Part shown: piece by piece, positions 9,901 to 19,444 of the stretch
How the letters are laid out: each line of letters starts with the position of its first letter
How positions within the stretch are numbered: position 1 is the stretch's first letter
Source: Bremia lactucae
Taxonomy: Eukaryota; Oomycota; Peronosporomycetes; Peronosporales; Peronosporaceae
Assembly: GCF_004359215.1 (NCBI RefSeq)
Contig: NC_090612.1
Coordinates: 1,800,787-1,841,965, forward strand
Direction: 5' to 3'
DNA length: 41,179 nucleotides
Translations under genes and position numbers: made by a program
The notes under the pieces: generated by a model
What the model saw: only the letters and a program-made list of their open reading frames with translations
What the model was told of the DNA's origin: nothing
Database searches by the model: none

Positions 9901-10559
9901 TATGCAACTAGGGTGCGTTGACGGGATATGAAACGTCACCAAGTCTTTCCCAGCTCGTAGCGACTGGCGTAGTAGAAAGTACGATGACAAGCAGTCATAA
10001 GTCTAATGGTCCTGCACAGAGCCGAGAGCCTGTGGCAGTAGAAAGCGAACTGACAGGAAGTCAAGCATCGCAAGAAAGGCACAAAGCCTAGAGCCTGGAT
10101 CCTGGTGTGGTTGGAAGAGGTGCTTTAGCCGAGAGAGAGCAACGGCACCCGCTTTCCAGTCAAAGGTCGCGGTGACTCTAAGAACGAGTACCAGACAGAT
10201 TACGACGATCAAAACGCGTCAAAACGAGTGACCTTTGGGTCAGTCCCGATAAGTGAGGACGGGCCTTCGAAAACGGGGTGTTAGAGGCCGTCGAAGACAA
10301 AACGGCGGAGGCTTCCTCAGTCGAGGTGAACCGGCACATCTTGGAATCAGCCGAGGAGTGAGTGAGTTTCCTGGATATATCGTGGGATGTGTTCCTGTCC
10401 GAACTTAAGGAAGGCAAGATCCACAAAGTAGTCGCACAAGTTCTAGAAAAGAACTTGGAGGACTGTTTCTTGTCGTTTTCAATGGACGAAAGTGTCTTGG
10501 AGACCGACAAGAAGAAACGACTCGCTGCTAAAGAATGAGGTGTATTGAAGGACAGCCCG
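9901..10559 (+). pseudogene. pol: pol: protease-RT linker (element C)
   Basis: Poorly conserved region. The stretch ELKEGKIHKVVAQVL and NLEDCFLSFSMDESVLE near 10400-10500 looks like the linker just before RT. It is less conserved than the linkers of F and E1 and lacks their 120-bp repeats. Confidence 0.45.
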
Positions 10560-11151
10560 TTTTTAATAATTTTTTGTGGGAATCCGTAATGTGTTCCCAG
10601 AACAAGTTCCGGGTCGGTGACCGGTCGATAGGGGCATCAGGCACGAAGTTGACCTGGACCAATTCTGTGTGATAAGACAATGGCGGTTGCCGAAGTCGAT
10701 TATATCGATGTGTTCTTCGACAAGCGAGCCAAGGCGGGATATGTAGGTGAGAGCAAGTCGCCTCGTAGACCGACCTTCTGTGTGGGTAGGGCCACTGGTA
10801 GATGGTGCGTGGCCGACGAGTACATTAAGCTGAACACGGCCATTATATCGGATAAACGCCGATCCCGGCATCAAGCACCCCAAGCGCTATGCTGTGGGAG
10901 TCGCGTGTGATTTTACAAGGGTTGGGGTGGCTCACGTGATGCATCAGCACCGTGCCTTCACGCCTTATTACTTTGATGATGTATTCGTGCATATGAGGGC
11001 CGTGGACGAACTGAGCGGAATCGAGCCATTTGGACACTGTGTCAAAGACTGGGTGAAGCCTAATTGTACGTCAACTTGCAAAAGTGCTACCCGAAAGAAC
11101 TGTGCTCGGCTGCATCAAAAGTACGCATGGTGTACGAGCAGACCCATATGA
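10560..11151 (+). pseudogene. pol: pol: reverse transcriptase (element C)
   Basis: N-terminal RT blocks in shifted frames: EVDLDQFCVIRQWRLPK near 10635-10690, FFDKRAKAGYVGESKSP (10710-10760), PTFCVGRATGRWCV and EYIKLNTA (10770-10845). The palm region with motif A and most of motif B is missing or scrambled. Motif C is kept as YYFDDVFVHMRAVDE (about 10965-11010), with both catalytic aspartates. Overall non-functional because of the deletion and frameshifts. Confidence 0.75.
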
Positions 11152-11245
11152 GGTAAAGACTGTAGAAACTAACTATTTCCACGCCACATGAAGTATATGT
11201 GCCAATTCGTTGGGCTCGCTAATTATTTCATAAGTACAGCAAGAA

Positions 11246-11760
11246 TTATGCAGAGTGTACTAAGCCCTTGTCTGACTTCCTTAAAAAGGATGCAGAAAAG
11301 ATTTTGCCAATAGAGCAAGTAGATGCGTTCACGTCAGTGAAGCAACCTCTCGTAGAAGTTTCGGTATTGGCATTGCCAGACACGGATAAGCCCTTTAGCG
11401 TCGACTGCGATGCAAACAATTTTGCAATCAGCAGCGCGCTCATGCAGGCGGAGGACTTTGGCGTTGCAGTGTCATCTCTTATTAGTCCCGGCTTTTGAAA
11501 GCTGGGGAACTGAATTAATCGGTGCATGACAAGGAGCCTTTAAATTAAGTATGCTTTTGTAAAGTTTCAACACCGAATTATTTGCGGTTTATACGGATCA
11601 CGCATCACTGCGGATCGCAAAAAACTCACCTTACCTCTCGCCTTCAAATACACCTACCAAACCAGCACAAAGCGAACGCACCGCGATAATACGCCACCTT
11701 CGCCTTGTGTCCGGTTGCAACGCTGCTACTGTCGCGCTGTCAGCTCGTCACAATGATGCA
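11246..11760 (+). pseudogene. pol: pol: RNase H (element C)
   Basis: 11268-11498 encodes SDFLKKDAEKI, ALPDTDKPFSVDCDANNF (first catalytic aspartate in CDA) and ends in a stop after SPGF. YTDHASLRIAKNSPYLS follows in another frame at about 11590-11640. This is the connection and RNase H domain of Ty3/gypsy pol. Confidence 0.7.
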
Positions 11761-11789
11761 TTCCACTTAGGCAAAGTGTAGATGTAGAA

Positions 11790-12298
11790 ATGTCGCTCGT
11801 TGTCGAATATAGTGATTCGACGCCGCTGCCATCACCACAAAGTGGTGATAAAGTTAGCGATCTAATGGGGGAGGGTGACGGCGCTATGATGCTCATTCAC
11901 AATTCACCCATTGCTCTCAACATGGGGATGCCTGAACGTTGCGAAGGCAAACTTGCCAAACGTCAACAAGGCAGTTGTCTCGTCGTCTGGGGAACTAGCG
12001 CAGCGATCACTCATGCGATTACTGCCTTTAATTTGTAGTTGCTTCTCATACCTGGCTTGTATTCAACTTTGAAATTAAATTTTTAGAGGAATTTGCGCCA
12101 ATTTCCATCCCAGACGACCCAGCAGCTTTGCCCCTTTTATGTGGCATGAAGAGCGCCGTTTGATTTTACCGTTGTTGGTTGTGCAAACACCGGTTCGCTT
12201 TACGAAGTGTATGAGAGAACTGTAGCGGTGCGTCGTAGACGGCTCGCTGTCCCTCATTCCTCCTGTTAATGATGTTTACAAAATGTAAAATCGTTCTT
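11790..12298 (+). other. Unassigned region with one small ORF
   Basis: An 82-codon plus-strand frame (11790-12038, ATG start, MSLVVEYSDSTPLP...) has no recognised motif. Downstream, EEFAPISIPDDPAALPLLCGM can be read at about 12090-12150. Position between RNase H and the polypurine tract is where integrase or an antisense gene would lie, but neither is recognisable. Confidence 0.3.
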
Positions 12299-12308
12299 AA
12301 AAAAGGGG
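12299..12308 (+). promoter_or_regulatory. Polypurine tract of element C
   Basis: AAAAAAGGGG one base before the L2 LTR start; it sets the plus orientation of element C. Confidence 0.5.
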
Positions 12309-12309
12309 C

Positions 12310-12829
12310 TGGTAAAATAGGCTAACTGCCTTAGGTTACACACCTGTTATGTACACGTAACGGGGGTGTTAATGCATTTGTCCGAAGTTAATTGGCCTAA
12401 TACTCGGGTGAGGTTCACATAGTGACCCATTCCTGTGTATGTGATGCACACAGGCACAGTAAAGGGGATGACGGCTGGCGCCATTTGATAGCTGATTTTT
12501 TAAATAAATACGCTCGCCATGTAGAGATGCACATCTAGAGAGATGGCATTTAATTATTGGGGAAAAGGGCTCCATTAAATTGTTGTAAATACAAATCAGT
12601 CTTACAAAAAACTTACTTCCTAGGAAACGGTGCGTACAAGAAGACGGTTAACCGCTTCCGTGACGTCAGTTGTCTAAGGGAAAAACTTCGTTGGGTGAAA
12701 TCGTCTTCGGCACCAACGAACTACCTTGCTGCACGTGAGAGAAAGAGAGAAATCATTCAATCGCTTGCTCGCTGTACTGGAAGGTGTGTGCTTTGTAGTA
12801 CGAGGTCGCTTTGAAAACGCCCGCCTACA
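12310..12829 (+). repeat. LTR of family L2, copy 2 (3' LTR of element C)
   Basis: Inverse complement of the L2 sequences at 7574-8030 and 27379-27935. Shared blocks: GGATGACG...GGCGCC, TACGCTCGCCATGTAGAGATGCAC, GTTAACCGCTTCCGTGACG, GGGTGAAATCGTCTTCGGC, and the end CGCCCGCCTACA at 12829. It starts TGGTAAAATAGGC, a mutated version of the usual TGTAAC start. Confidence 0.6.
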
Positions 12830-13149
12830 GGTTGACTAGTGATATATTAAGCTGCTAAGCTTTATCTACTTAGACTTTTCCTCTGCACGTACGTATCGGA
12901 CTCACCTTGCCTTAGAAGCCATATACAAAAAGCTAAGAAGAGCTTACAGTAAGAAATAAAATAAGATCACATCTCATATGTTTTAGTCCTACGCACTAAT
13001 TACCTTCTTATAGTTCTAACTTTTAGTATTAGGATATGTATAGGGATGCATCGCTCACCGCCCATTCCCGCGTCTTGCAGCGATTGGTAGTGTTAATAAA
13101 ACAACCTAATACAACACAATTTACAGACCTGTCACGTTGCTACAATATT
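12830..13149. other. Unassigned interval
   Basis: No coding frame. 12875-12955 resembles 8085-8160 (both contain a TCC-TYTGCACGTAC...CGGASTCACCTTGCC-like block). AT-rich thereafter. Confidence 0.35.
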
Positions 13150-13414
13150 AATACGTGGGATAATATCGACAAAATTCTCTATCGATACTATATTTGTTAG
13201 AGAGCCGGTATAGCCACACCCCTTTTTTGGTATAGCCACACCTCTTTTTTGGTATAGCCACACACCCTCCCGAATGCAAAATATGTTCACTGTATGGGTC
13301 ATCCCACTGCATCCAAAACTCAACATTTATTCCTTTACTATCGTCTTTCGATTGCCTTTTTGGCATTTGGAACACCACATACCCTAGTTTTAATTCGGGA
13401 ATCGCTATAGCCAC
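13148..13414 (-). CDS. Small ORF inside repeat R, conserved in the second copy
   Basis: The minus-strand frame has an internal ATG at QMPKRQSK. It encodes KDDSKGINVEFWMQWDDPYSEH, cited here as KDDSKGINVEF and MQWDDPY. The second copy of repeat R (39789-39998, minus) has KTDDSKEITFDV and MQWNDSY at the same place. Conservation of the peptide rather than just the DNA hints at a former coding sequence. Beyond it the frame runs into the 22-bp tandem repeats. No known domain recognised. Confidence 0.3.
   Translation of the reverse strand: MAIAIPELKLGYVVFQMPKRQSKDDSKGINVEFWMQWDDPYSEHILHSGGCVAIPKKRCGYTKKGVWLYRLSNKYSIDREFCRYYPTY
13207..13266. repeat. 22-bp tandem repeat, about 2.7 units
   Basis: Units GGTATAGCCACACC followed by CC/TC and T6 at 13207-13228 and 13229-13250, then a partial unit 13251-13266. 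A related GCTATAGCCACACACCCT occurs at 13404-13421 and an inverse GGGGTGTGGCTATATC at 13995-14009. Confidence 0.85.
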
Positions 13415-13671
13415 ACACCCTAATCATCTACATGAGAGTAGTGTAATGGGTGTGACTGTCCCTGGTCACATCAGAACCCGTTTTTCGCTTAGCGATTTTA
13501 ACTGTACGGTTTTTCATAGGTGAGAAAAAGCCAAGAGCGCCCGCCATTGATTGCCAAGTCATCAAAAGTGCGAAAAGAAAGAGCAGCAAACCGAGCAGCG
13601 AGGGAAAAGTTCAGCTGAAAATAAGCGATAAGGGCATGCATTTTAGTTAGGCTTCGTAGGTCAAGCTAAGG

Positions 13672-13914
13672 ATGAATTTATTTTACTTTACTTCTACTAA
13701 CTTTTGCGGAAGTGCTATAAATAGGCGGATCTTAGTGCTCTTTTTTTGTATCCACCATGGGCCACAATTTCCTTATGTTTTAGTTTTTTGTCGGCTTTCG
13801 CTCGCAATTTCGTTGTTGAAAAAGCATCTTGCTATTAAACAAAGAAATTACAAAAATATTGAGAAGTATTTTTGCATGCCTTTTGAGCTACGGAAGCTGG
13901 GAAGGCCTGCATAA
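13672..13914 (+). other. Open frame within repeat R, probably non-coding
   Basis: An 80-codon ATG frame overlaps the conserved 3' part of repeat R. The second copy has stops here, so I treat it as repeat sequence rather than a gene. Confidence 0.3.
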
Positions 13915-14032
13915 AGGTTTCTCGTTATGAATTCCAGTTATTAACAAATTGCTACCATTGCGCTACTCTAATAAATACAGAGGTAGATCATTATGGGGTG
14001 TGGCTATATCGGCTTCTCAAATGTAATTTAGC

Positions 14033-14043
14033 GGGGGGGGGGG
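14033..14043 (+). repeat. G homopolymer
   Basis: Run of 11 G shortly upstream of the duplicated block; another run of 9 G (14186-14194) marks the block start. Confidence 0.8.
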
Positions 14044-14194
14044 CAAGTCCAAAGAGATCTAAAGACGACTCTAAAGGAATAATTGTCAATTTTGCGATAT
14101 AGCGGAATAATGAAATTGTTCATTTGAATCTGTAGTTTTTGTTTGATTTCAACAAACAGACGGGGAGGGGTCTGGCAATACTAAAGGGGGGGGG

Positions 14195-14277
14195 TCTATA
14201 CCGGTCCCTATTCGTTATTATACTTTATATTTCCATTTATAGGTTATGTTAATACTGTAATGGGCTACCCTGTTACA
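14195..14277 (-). repeat. LTR remnant of element D
   Basis: On minus it reads TGTAACAGGGTAGCCCATTAC directly after the purine tract AAGGGAAGG (14278-14286). Only about 83 bp of the LTR remain before the G run at the block edge. It sets the sense strand of element D as minus. Confidence 0.55.
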
Positions 14278-14286
14278 CCTTCCCTT

Positions 14287-14395
14287 AACTGACAATTATG
14301 TTAGTATCTTACAGAGAGATATGTCTCTCTGAGAAAGGAAAGTACTTGTTGGTCTGTAAAACTTCCAACTCACACATCGCATATAATTTAAGACC
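14287..14395. other. Short leader of element D 3' region
   Basis: Sequence between the purine tract and the AS1 start; equivalent to 3377-3479 in element A. Contains an AGAGAGATATGTCTCTCT hairpin (14310-14327). Confidence 0.4.
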
Positions 14396-15115
14396 ATGCG
14401 GTGCGGCTTAAAGGCTTCAAATCGAGCGGCAGCACGGGCGTGTGCAGCTTCCTTAGATTTACATGCAGCAGACGTTGGGTCATATGCTGCAAGCGACAAT
14501 TAGCCTGCAACTCCCGTTGCAGGTGCACGTGATAATTTGAACGACCGATTTGACTAGCTGAGGAAGGTATAGCCAAACCAGTGGGTTAATTTGTAATGCC
14601 TCCAGTTAAGGTGAGAATGCTGGTGATGGTATTGCGCATCACCAGGAACGAAGTGATGATATAAACACGACAAAAAGGATGGTAGCTTGCCTGCTAACAA
14701 CAGTCAAAAGGAGAGGGACAGCAATGTGTTAAGTGTCAGAGAAAGCCTTGGCTGCCCACGAATGTATCCTAACTCGGTGGTCGGGAATGACCACTGACCA
14801 ATTAAAGATTCTGTTGTTCAACTTATCAAAACTTGACAGCTCTGGTAAGAACATAAAGAGTTCTTCATCGATGTCTTTTTCCGACATCATGGTACTAAGG
14901 CAAGCGAGACAAGCATTTGAATCCCTTCCCTCAAGCCAGAGATACTTTCGTATAATTGTACAAAGAGGCATGGCTAGACAGACTGGTTTCGGTATGTGAC
15001 CGAATTAAAATTGAGTAGTTCATCGGAGCACGCTTACAGCTGCACCGTCTGACAACAGAAGCAAGGTAACCTTGCCTCCTGTGGGGACCCATCTCCTTGC
15101 TACGTCAAGGTCGCA
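14396..15115 (+). pseudogene. Antisense gene, family AS1 (element D, copy 1)
   Basis: On the strand opposite element D's sense strand. It starts ATG at 14396: MRCGLKASNRAAARACAAS, like MRGADSAAPSAAVR of element A. KPWLPTNVS (14748-14775) matches KKPWLLPERL. WY-GKRDK, QARDTFV and KEAWLDRLVSVCDR (14900-15005) match the A and B core. The C-terminus GARLQLHRLTTEAR, then PCLLWGP (15025-15090), matches GARYKLHRLSREA...WGDP. Several stops and frame slips make it a pseudogene. The chromodomain expected beyond it on minus is gone, replaced by the tRNA-like repeat. Confidence 0.6.
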
Positions 15116-15192
15116 ATTTTTGCTCCTAGGGATGCGATCACTCAAGAGGACCCATTGGAGGTGCGCCTCACCTATGATATGCACCGACCTCA

Positions 15193-15262
15193 GGGGCCGA
15201 GTGGTTAAGCACTGGAACTGGGACCGGGAGGTACGTGAATCGATACCCGCGGTGGGCGCTAC
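15193..15262 (+). repeat. tRNA-like head, possible SINE (copy 1)
   Basis: GGGCCGAGTGGTTAAGCAC looks like the A box of a Ser/Leu-type tRNA, and GTGAATCGATACCC about 40 bases on like a B box (GWTCRANNC). A complete cloverleaf is not evident. The tail may run to about 15370. tRNA-derived SINEs are known from oomycetes; this assignment is tentative. Confidence 0.4.
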
Positions 15263-15388
15263 GATCACACATCGCCGGAGATAGGCTAATAAGCAGACGA
15301 GCAACCATCCAATGGATGGCCGCCCCTGCCAACCCGCACCGAAGGTGTGAGATAGTTGGGTGGGAGGAGGCCCTGCGTCTTGCGATTA

Positions 15389-15700
15389 TGTTCGACGCAT
15401 TTCCCTTGAAGGAAGATAACAATACGTTGAGGCGCTCAAAGCGCTACAATCACTGTTCGCTTAGCGACTGGGACTCGTGTCTTTGTTCCCAAAGTCCCAT
15501 TGAACTTAGGTATAAAGTTTCTGGACTTTGACAGTATGGAACGCTGTCTCGTCTCTAATTTAAATCCGAGATATGATCTCATCCTTGGTATGGCCTGGCA
15601 AGAACACCATGAGCCATCGATTGGAGGTCTAAGACCTTAGGCGCCACGCGCAATGTTCCTAGCAAAGTTTTTGAGAGTCATGATCCCACCTTTGCTATGC
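15389..15700 (+). pseudogene. pol: pol: protease (fragment F, copy 1)
   Basis: Decayed match to the E1 protease: SLEGR-stop-QYVEAL, then LGLVSLFPKS, then IRDMISSLVWPG in frames carrying several stops. The DNA from 15455 to 15700 aligns with 36930-37180. The active-site half is missing. Confidence 0.65.
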
Positions 15701-16674
15701 GAAAAAAGCGCTATTGGAGCGAATCACTGACCAAATCTGTCAGTGTTTTAGACACTGGAATGTCTGAGTTAAAAAACTCTAATCTTAAAAACATTAATTC
15801 TGAGCCCGACCCAGCAGAAAGAAGTGGAACGGCACGTACTCCGTCGAGTTACACTCGTTGTAATAACGATTTACTGAATGCTGAAAGCTTTGTAGGCCTA
15901 AGGCCGAATCATCAAGGGTGCAATATCCCTGAGATACGTGGAGTGGCACGTCTAAGTCCACCGAGTATGATCGGCCCCATACTGAGTGTCAGTAGTGACA
16001 CTGTTGGCGGTTCGCCAAGACCTCAAGGGTGCAATATCCCTGAAATACGTGAATTGGCACGTCTAAGTCCACCGAGTGTGGTCGGCCGAGGTGGCACCAT
16101 TCTGAGTATCAATAGTTACAATATTGGCGGTTCGTTAGGGCATTTGGGTCAAACCCTTTTATGAAGCGTTTGTGAAGCGACACGTAAACGTTCGCTAAAT
16201 AAGGAAGTTGAGTTACCTAACTCCTTGTCGGATGTCAAATTAGACACCATGTCTTGTATAAAACCAATACAGGCTGGGAAATCCGGGTACGTGAATGTAC
16301 CGGCCTCTAAGAGTCGTATTATCTTCACTCCAATACAGGGTGGACACGAAGCGTGTATACCCTCACAAAGTGATTTGAGTGAGCAAGTACATACGCTTGT
16401 AAATGGCGTAACCGGTAACATTAAGGGGGAAGTTAGCCTTGCGGCAATCCCCTCGTTACATGCTCTTTTAGAGCTAGACGAAATGTCTATTGATGAGTGC
16501 GGTCGAGCCGTAAAAGCTGGTGACTTATCTGAAATGGTGGTCATTCGACCTATGGTTGAGTTAAATTCATCGTCACTTCTCGACGAAGCTGTCCTGGATG
16601 ACACAAAAGCTGCACTTAGTGCGCAAAGTGGGTCATCGATCCTTAAAGATCCTACGAATCCCTTTTATTCCTAA
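15697..16674 (+). pseudogene. pol: pol: long protease-RT linker with 40-aa repeats (fragment F, copy 1)
   Basis: Two open pieces, 15697-16164 and 16225-16674. The first has two copies of a repeat beginning [18 protein letters not shown] and ending SVSSDTVGGS. The second carries [35 protein letters not shown] and [24 protein letters not shown] at about 16162 splits them. The same linker is intact in E1 (35186-36334) and its inverted copy (37413-38393). It is not a known catalytic domain to me. Confidence 0.7.
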
Positions 16675-16689
16675 TTTAAGGAATTCCAA

Positions 16690-17293
16690 GATGTGAATTG
16701 TAATAACCCACCATCTGTTTTACCTCCGGGTAGAGGTGTCGTCATGAAATTGACTTGGTTCCGGGAACCAAATATTGTGTCACAAGACAATGGCCTTTAC
16801 CAAGGGAGCAGTGTGACGTCATTGACGATTTCTTCCGTGCTAAGCACGAGGCTGGAATGGTACGAGAGAGCAAATCTTCTCATTCGACACCGACATTTTG
16901 TGTCAAAAAGCCAAATGGTATATGGCGCATTGTACATGCCCCAAGCGGTATGTTATGGGAGTGGATGGTTATGCCACAAGGGCTTTCCAACGCTCCGGCA
17001 ACATTTAATCGTCTAGTGACGCAACTTTTCCGCCCTCATCGAGGTTATGCACAGACTTATTTCGAAAACATTTTTGTCCATAGTCGTGCGGAGCAGGGCG
17101 GTCGAATATGGAAAACCATTTAAACCATTTGCGAGCAGTGCTCGAGTGTATGCGCACAAACAAATTGTATGCCAATGCATCGCAATGCATTTTCGGCGCA
17201 GACGAAATTCCCTTTTTAGGATGCTTCATTGAAAAGCGAGGCCTAGAGCGTCCCGCTAAGGTAAAAAGCCAAAGTAGATTGTCCGGTTCCTAA
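16690..17293 (+). pseudogene. pol: pol: reverse transcriptase lacking motif A (fragment F, copy 1)
   Basis: GTKYCVTRQWPLPREQCDV, FFRAKHEAGMVRESKSS and PNGIWRIVHA are followed directly by PSGMLWEWMVMPQGLS (motif B). The piece between, which carries the motif A aspartate (VDGYYQ in E1), is deleted at about 16940. Motif C reads YFENIFVHSRA, with the two catalytic aspartates changed to E and N. The thumb region NHLRAVLECMRTNKLYAN, then FLGCFIEKRG, is in the next frame to 17293. Confidence 0.8.
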
Positions 17294-17802
17294 AAAGCAA
17301 AAGGATTTGCTTAAGTGGTTAAGTCTCGCCAATTATTTTCACAAATATAGCGAAAATTACGCTGGTATGGCTAGGCCATTATCTAATTTCCTTTAAATGG
17401 ACACAGAATGGTGCTGGACTAGCACCGAACATAATGCTTTTCGAGCAGTTAAGAGTAGTCTTATCCATGCCCCGATCCTGGCATTGCCAAATCCAAATCG
17501 GCCTTTCAGTGTCGTCTGTGACGCATCGGATTTTGCAGGCAGTGCTCTGTTACAAACAGATGTTGATGGGCGTGAACGTGTTATTGCGTTCGAGTCTAGA
17601 CAGCTTAAAGCTGCGGAAAAGAACTACCCAGTTCATGAGAAAGATTTACTTGCTACAAGGTATGCTGTCGTCAAATGAAGAGTTCATCTGCTCGGCTCTA
17701 AGCCAGACAAGTCGGCCATGTGAGCGAGAGCTCTCCATCTTTGAATTGTCAGGTGTTGCAAATCTCGAAGGTGCATGGCTGGCGATTCGTCAGCGTACAT
17801 GA
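17294..17802 (+). pseudogene. pol: pol: RNase H N-terminal part (fragment F, copy 1)
   Basis: LSLANYFHKYSENYAGMA connection near 17325-17370, then 17397-17678 with CWTSTEHNAFRAVK, FSVVCDASDFAGSALLQ (catalytic aspartate in CDAS) and FESRQLKAAEKNYPVHEKD. It stops at 17678, before the YTDHASL block, and the gypsy similarity ends by about 17700. Confidence 0.8.
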
Positions 17803-18089
17803 CCGTCAAAATCATTTTGTTTGACAAACTACGAAGTGCTACCGAGTGCCACGGGGCGTGTCCGCTTTATGGACTGACAGGGACGCTTTGAATAAGAGTG
17901 AAAGGGAGACACTCAAGTGTTGACTTAGTTGTTGTTGGCAGATTCAACTCAGATATATTTATTCAATCTGCAAGCAGCAATAGCTAGCGTGCAAAAAGCA
18001 AGAAGTCTTTAAGATCTTTCACCTCCAAAACTTAATAGTGTCCAGTATCTACTTTAAAAGGAGATACTAATTATAGCAATATCACATTC
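17803..18089. other. Unassigned interval
   Basis: No recognised frame between the gypsy RNase H fragment and the copia fragment; probably decayed element sequence. Confidence 0.3.
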
Positions 18090-18367
18090 TGATTTACTTT
18101 GTATATATGCATTTAGTTGCATCCCAGTTACAGAACAACCCAGAGCAGAATGACATGGCCGAACGAATGCATAGAATCCTGTTCGAGATTACAAGATGTA
18201 GATTAAGAGCAAGCAACATCATATCATGAGGTATGAAAAGCAAGTACAAGAAGCAGTGGCTTAAAGCAATGGATAGTGAATCAAAGTACTACGTGCGAGG
18301 AAGCTTCCATATATGTCTCAAGGAAAGAAGGCGATTATATGCAAGTGAACTATCTGGTTAGAGCAGG
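18090..18367 (+). pseudogene. Ty1/copia integrase-RT scrap (copy 1, truncated at N)
   Basis: PEQNDMAERMHRILFEITRC is the copia integrase signature (family: P-x-QNGxAERxNRT). QWLKAMDSESKYYV about 80 bases later resembles the start of copia RT (WxxAMxxE). Much of the region between these two has been deleted. It is cut by the N at 18368; the second copy continues into further RT sequence. Confidence 0.65.
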
Positions 18368-18368
18368 N
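18368..18368. other. Single N, probable assembly join
   Basis: Ambiguous base exactly between the two identical 4181-bp blocks. Confidence 0.9.
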
Positions 18369-18376
18369 GGGGGGGG

Positions 18377-18459
18377 TCTATACCGGTCCCTATTCGTTAT
18401 TATACTTTATATTTCCATTTATAGGTTATGTTAATACTGTAATGGGCTACCCTGTTACA
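18377..18459 (-). repeat. LTR remnant of element D (copy 2)
   Basis: Identical to 14195-14277, followed by the same purine tract. Confidence 0.55.
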
Positions 18460-18577
18460 CCTTCCCTTAACTGACAATTATGTTAGTATCTTACAGAGAG
18501 ATATGTCTCTCTGAGAAAGGAAAGTACTTGTTGGTCTGTAAAACTTCCAACTCACACATCGCATATAATTTAAGACC

Positions 18578-19297
18578 ATGCGGTGCGGCTTAAAGGCTTC
18601 AAATCGAGCGGCAGCACGGGCGTGTGCAGCTTCCTTAGATTTACATGCAGCAGACGTTGGGTCATATGCTGCAAGCGACAATTAGCCTGCAACTCCCGTT
18701 GCAGGTGCACGTGATAATTTGAACGACCGATTTGACTAGCTGAGGAAGGTATAGCCAAACCAGTGGGTTAATTTGTAATGCCTCCAGTTAAGGTGAGAAT
18801 GCTGGTGATGGTATTGCGCATCACCAGGAACGAAGTGATGATATAAACACGACAAAAAGGATGGTAGCTTGCCTGCTAACAACAGTCAAAAGGAGAGGGA
18901 CAGCAATGTGTTAAGTGTCAGAGAAAGCCTTGGCTGCCCACGAATGTATCCTAACTCGGTGGTCGGGAATGACCACTGACCAATTAAAGATTCTGTTGTT
19001 CAACTTATCAAAACTTGACAGCTCTGGTAAGAACATAAAGAGTTCTTCATCGATGTCTTTTTCCGACATCATGGTACTAAGGCAAGCGAGACAAGCATTT
19101 GAATCCCTTCCCTCAAGCCAGAGATACTTTCGTATAATTGTACAAAGAGGCATGGCTAGACAGACTGGTTTCGGTATGTGACCGAATTAAAATTGAGTAG
19201 TTCATCGGAGCACGCTTACAGCTGCACCGTCTGACAACAGAAGCAAGGTAACCTTGCCTCCTGTGGGGACCCATCTCCTTGCTACGTCAAGGTCGCA
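18578..19297 (+). pseudogene. Antisense gene, family AS1 (element D, copy 2)
   Basis: Identical to 14396-15115, including its stops. Confidence 0.6.
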
Positions 19298-19374
19298 ATT
19301 TTTGCTCCTAGGGATGCGATCACTCAAGAGGACCCATTGGAGGTGCGCCTCACCTATGATATGCACCGACCTCA

Positions 19375-19444
19375 GGGGCCGAGTGGTTAAGCACTGGAAC
19401 TGGGACCGGGAGGTACGTGAATCGATACCCGCGGTGGGCGCTAC
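19375..19444 (+). repeat. tRNA-like head, possible SINE (copy 2)
   Basis: Identical to 15193-15262. Confidence 0.4.

Larger units (their letters stand above)
8464..12829 (+). mobile_element. Ty3/gypsy element C, gag to 3' LTR, decayed
   Basis: Plus-strand order is gag capsid region, zinc knuckle, protease, linker, RT, RNase H, about 550 bp unassigned, polypurine tract and an L2 LTR. Integrase and chromodomain were not found, so the 3' part of pol was lost. No direct-orientation 5' LTR is visible; the L2 LTR at 7574-8030 is inverted relative to the 3' one. Confidence 0.7.
13150..13930. repeat. Interspersed repeat family R, copy 1
   Basis: Aligns by eye, block by block, with 39725-40320: a GGTATAG/CGCYAC...TTTTTT start, ACACCCTCCC, CATCCCACTGCATC against CATTCCACTGCATC, then GGCTTTCG...AATTT and TTGAGAAGTATTTTTGCATGCC against TTGAGAAGTCTTTATGCAGGCG. 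No LTR, RT or transposase is visible. The two copies are diverged, so it is an old family of unknown class. Confidence 0.5.
14187..18367. repeat. 4181-bp tandem duplication, copy 1
   Basis: Every feature in this block recurs 4182 bases later with the same sequence; I saw no difference in the rows or translations compared. The block begins in a G run and ends GAGCAGG inside a copia scrap, followed by a single N at 18368. Confidence 0.9.

Noticed and set aside
10178..10883. Minus-strand ORFs over element C linker and RT
   Set aside because: The plus strand carries recognisable RT blocks here; the minus frames have no motif.
13200..13270. Possible CRISPR-like array
   Set aside because: Units of 22 bp are directly adjacent with no spacers; it is a simple tandem repeat in a eukaryotic repeat family.
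14733..14999. 88-codon plus-strand ORF starting MSEKALAAHE as a separate gene
   Set aside because: It overlaps the AS1 core in a different frame; the AS1 frame aligns with elements A and B (KPWLP, KEAWLDRL), so this ORF is a by-product of frameshifts.
16149..16604. 151-codon minus-strand ORF (and 20331-20786)
   Set aside because: Shadow of the same linker on the opposite strand.
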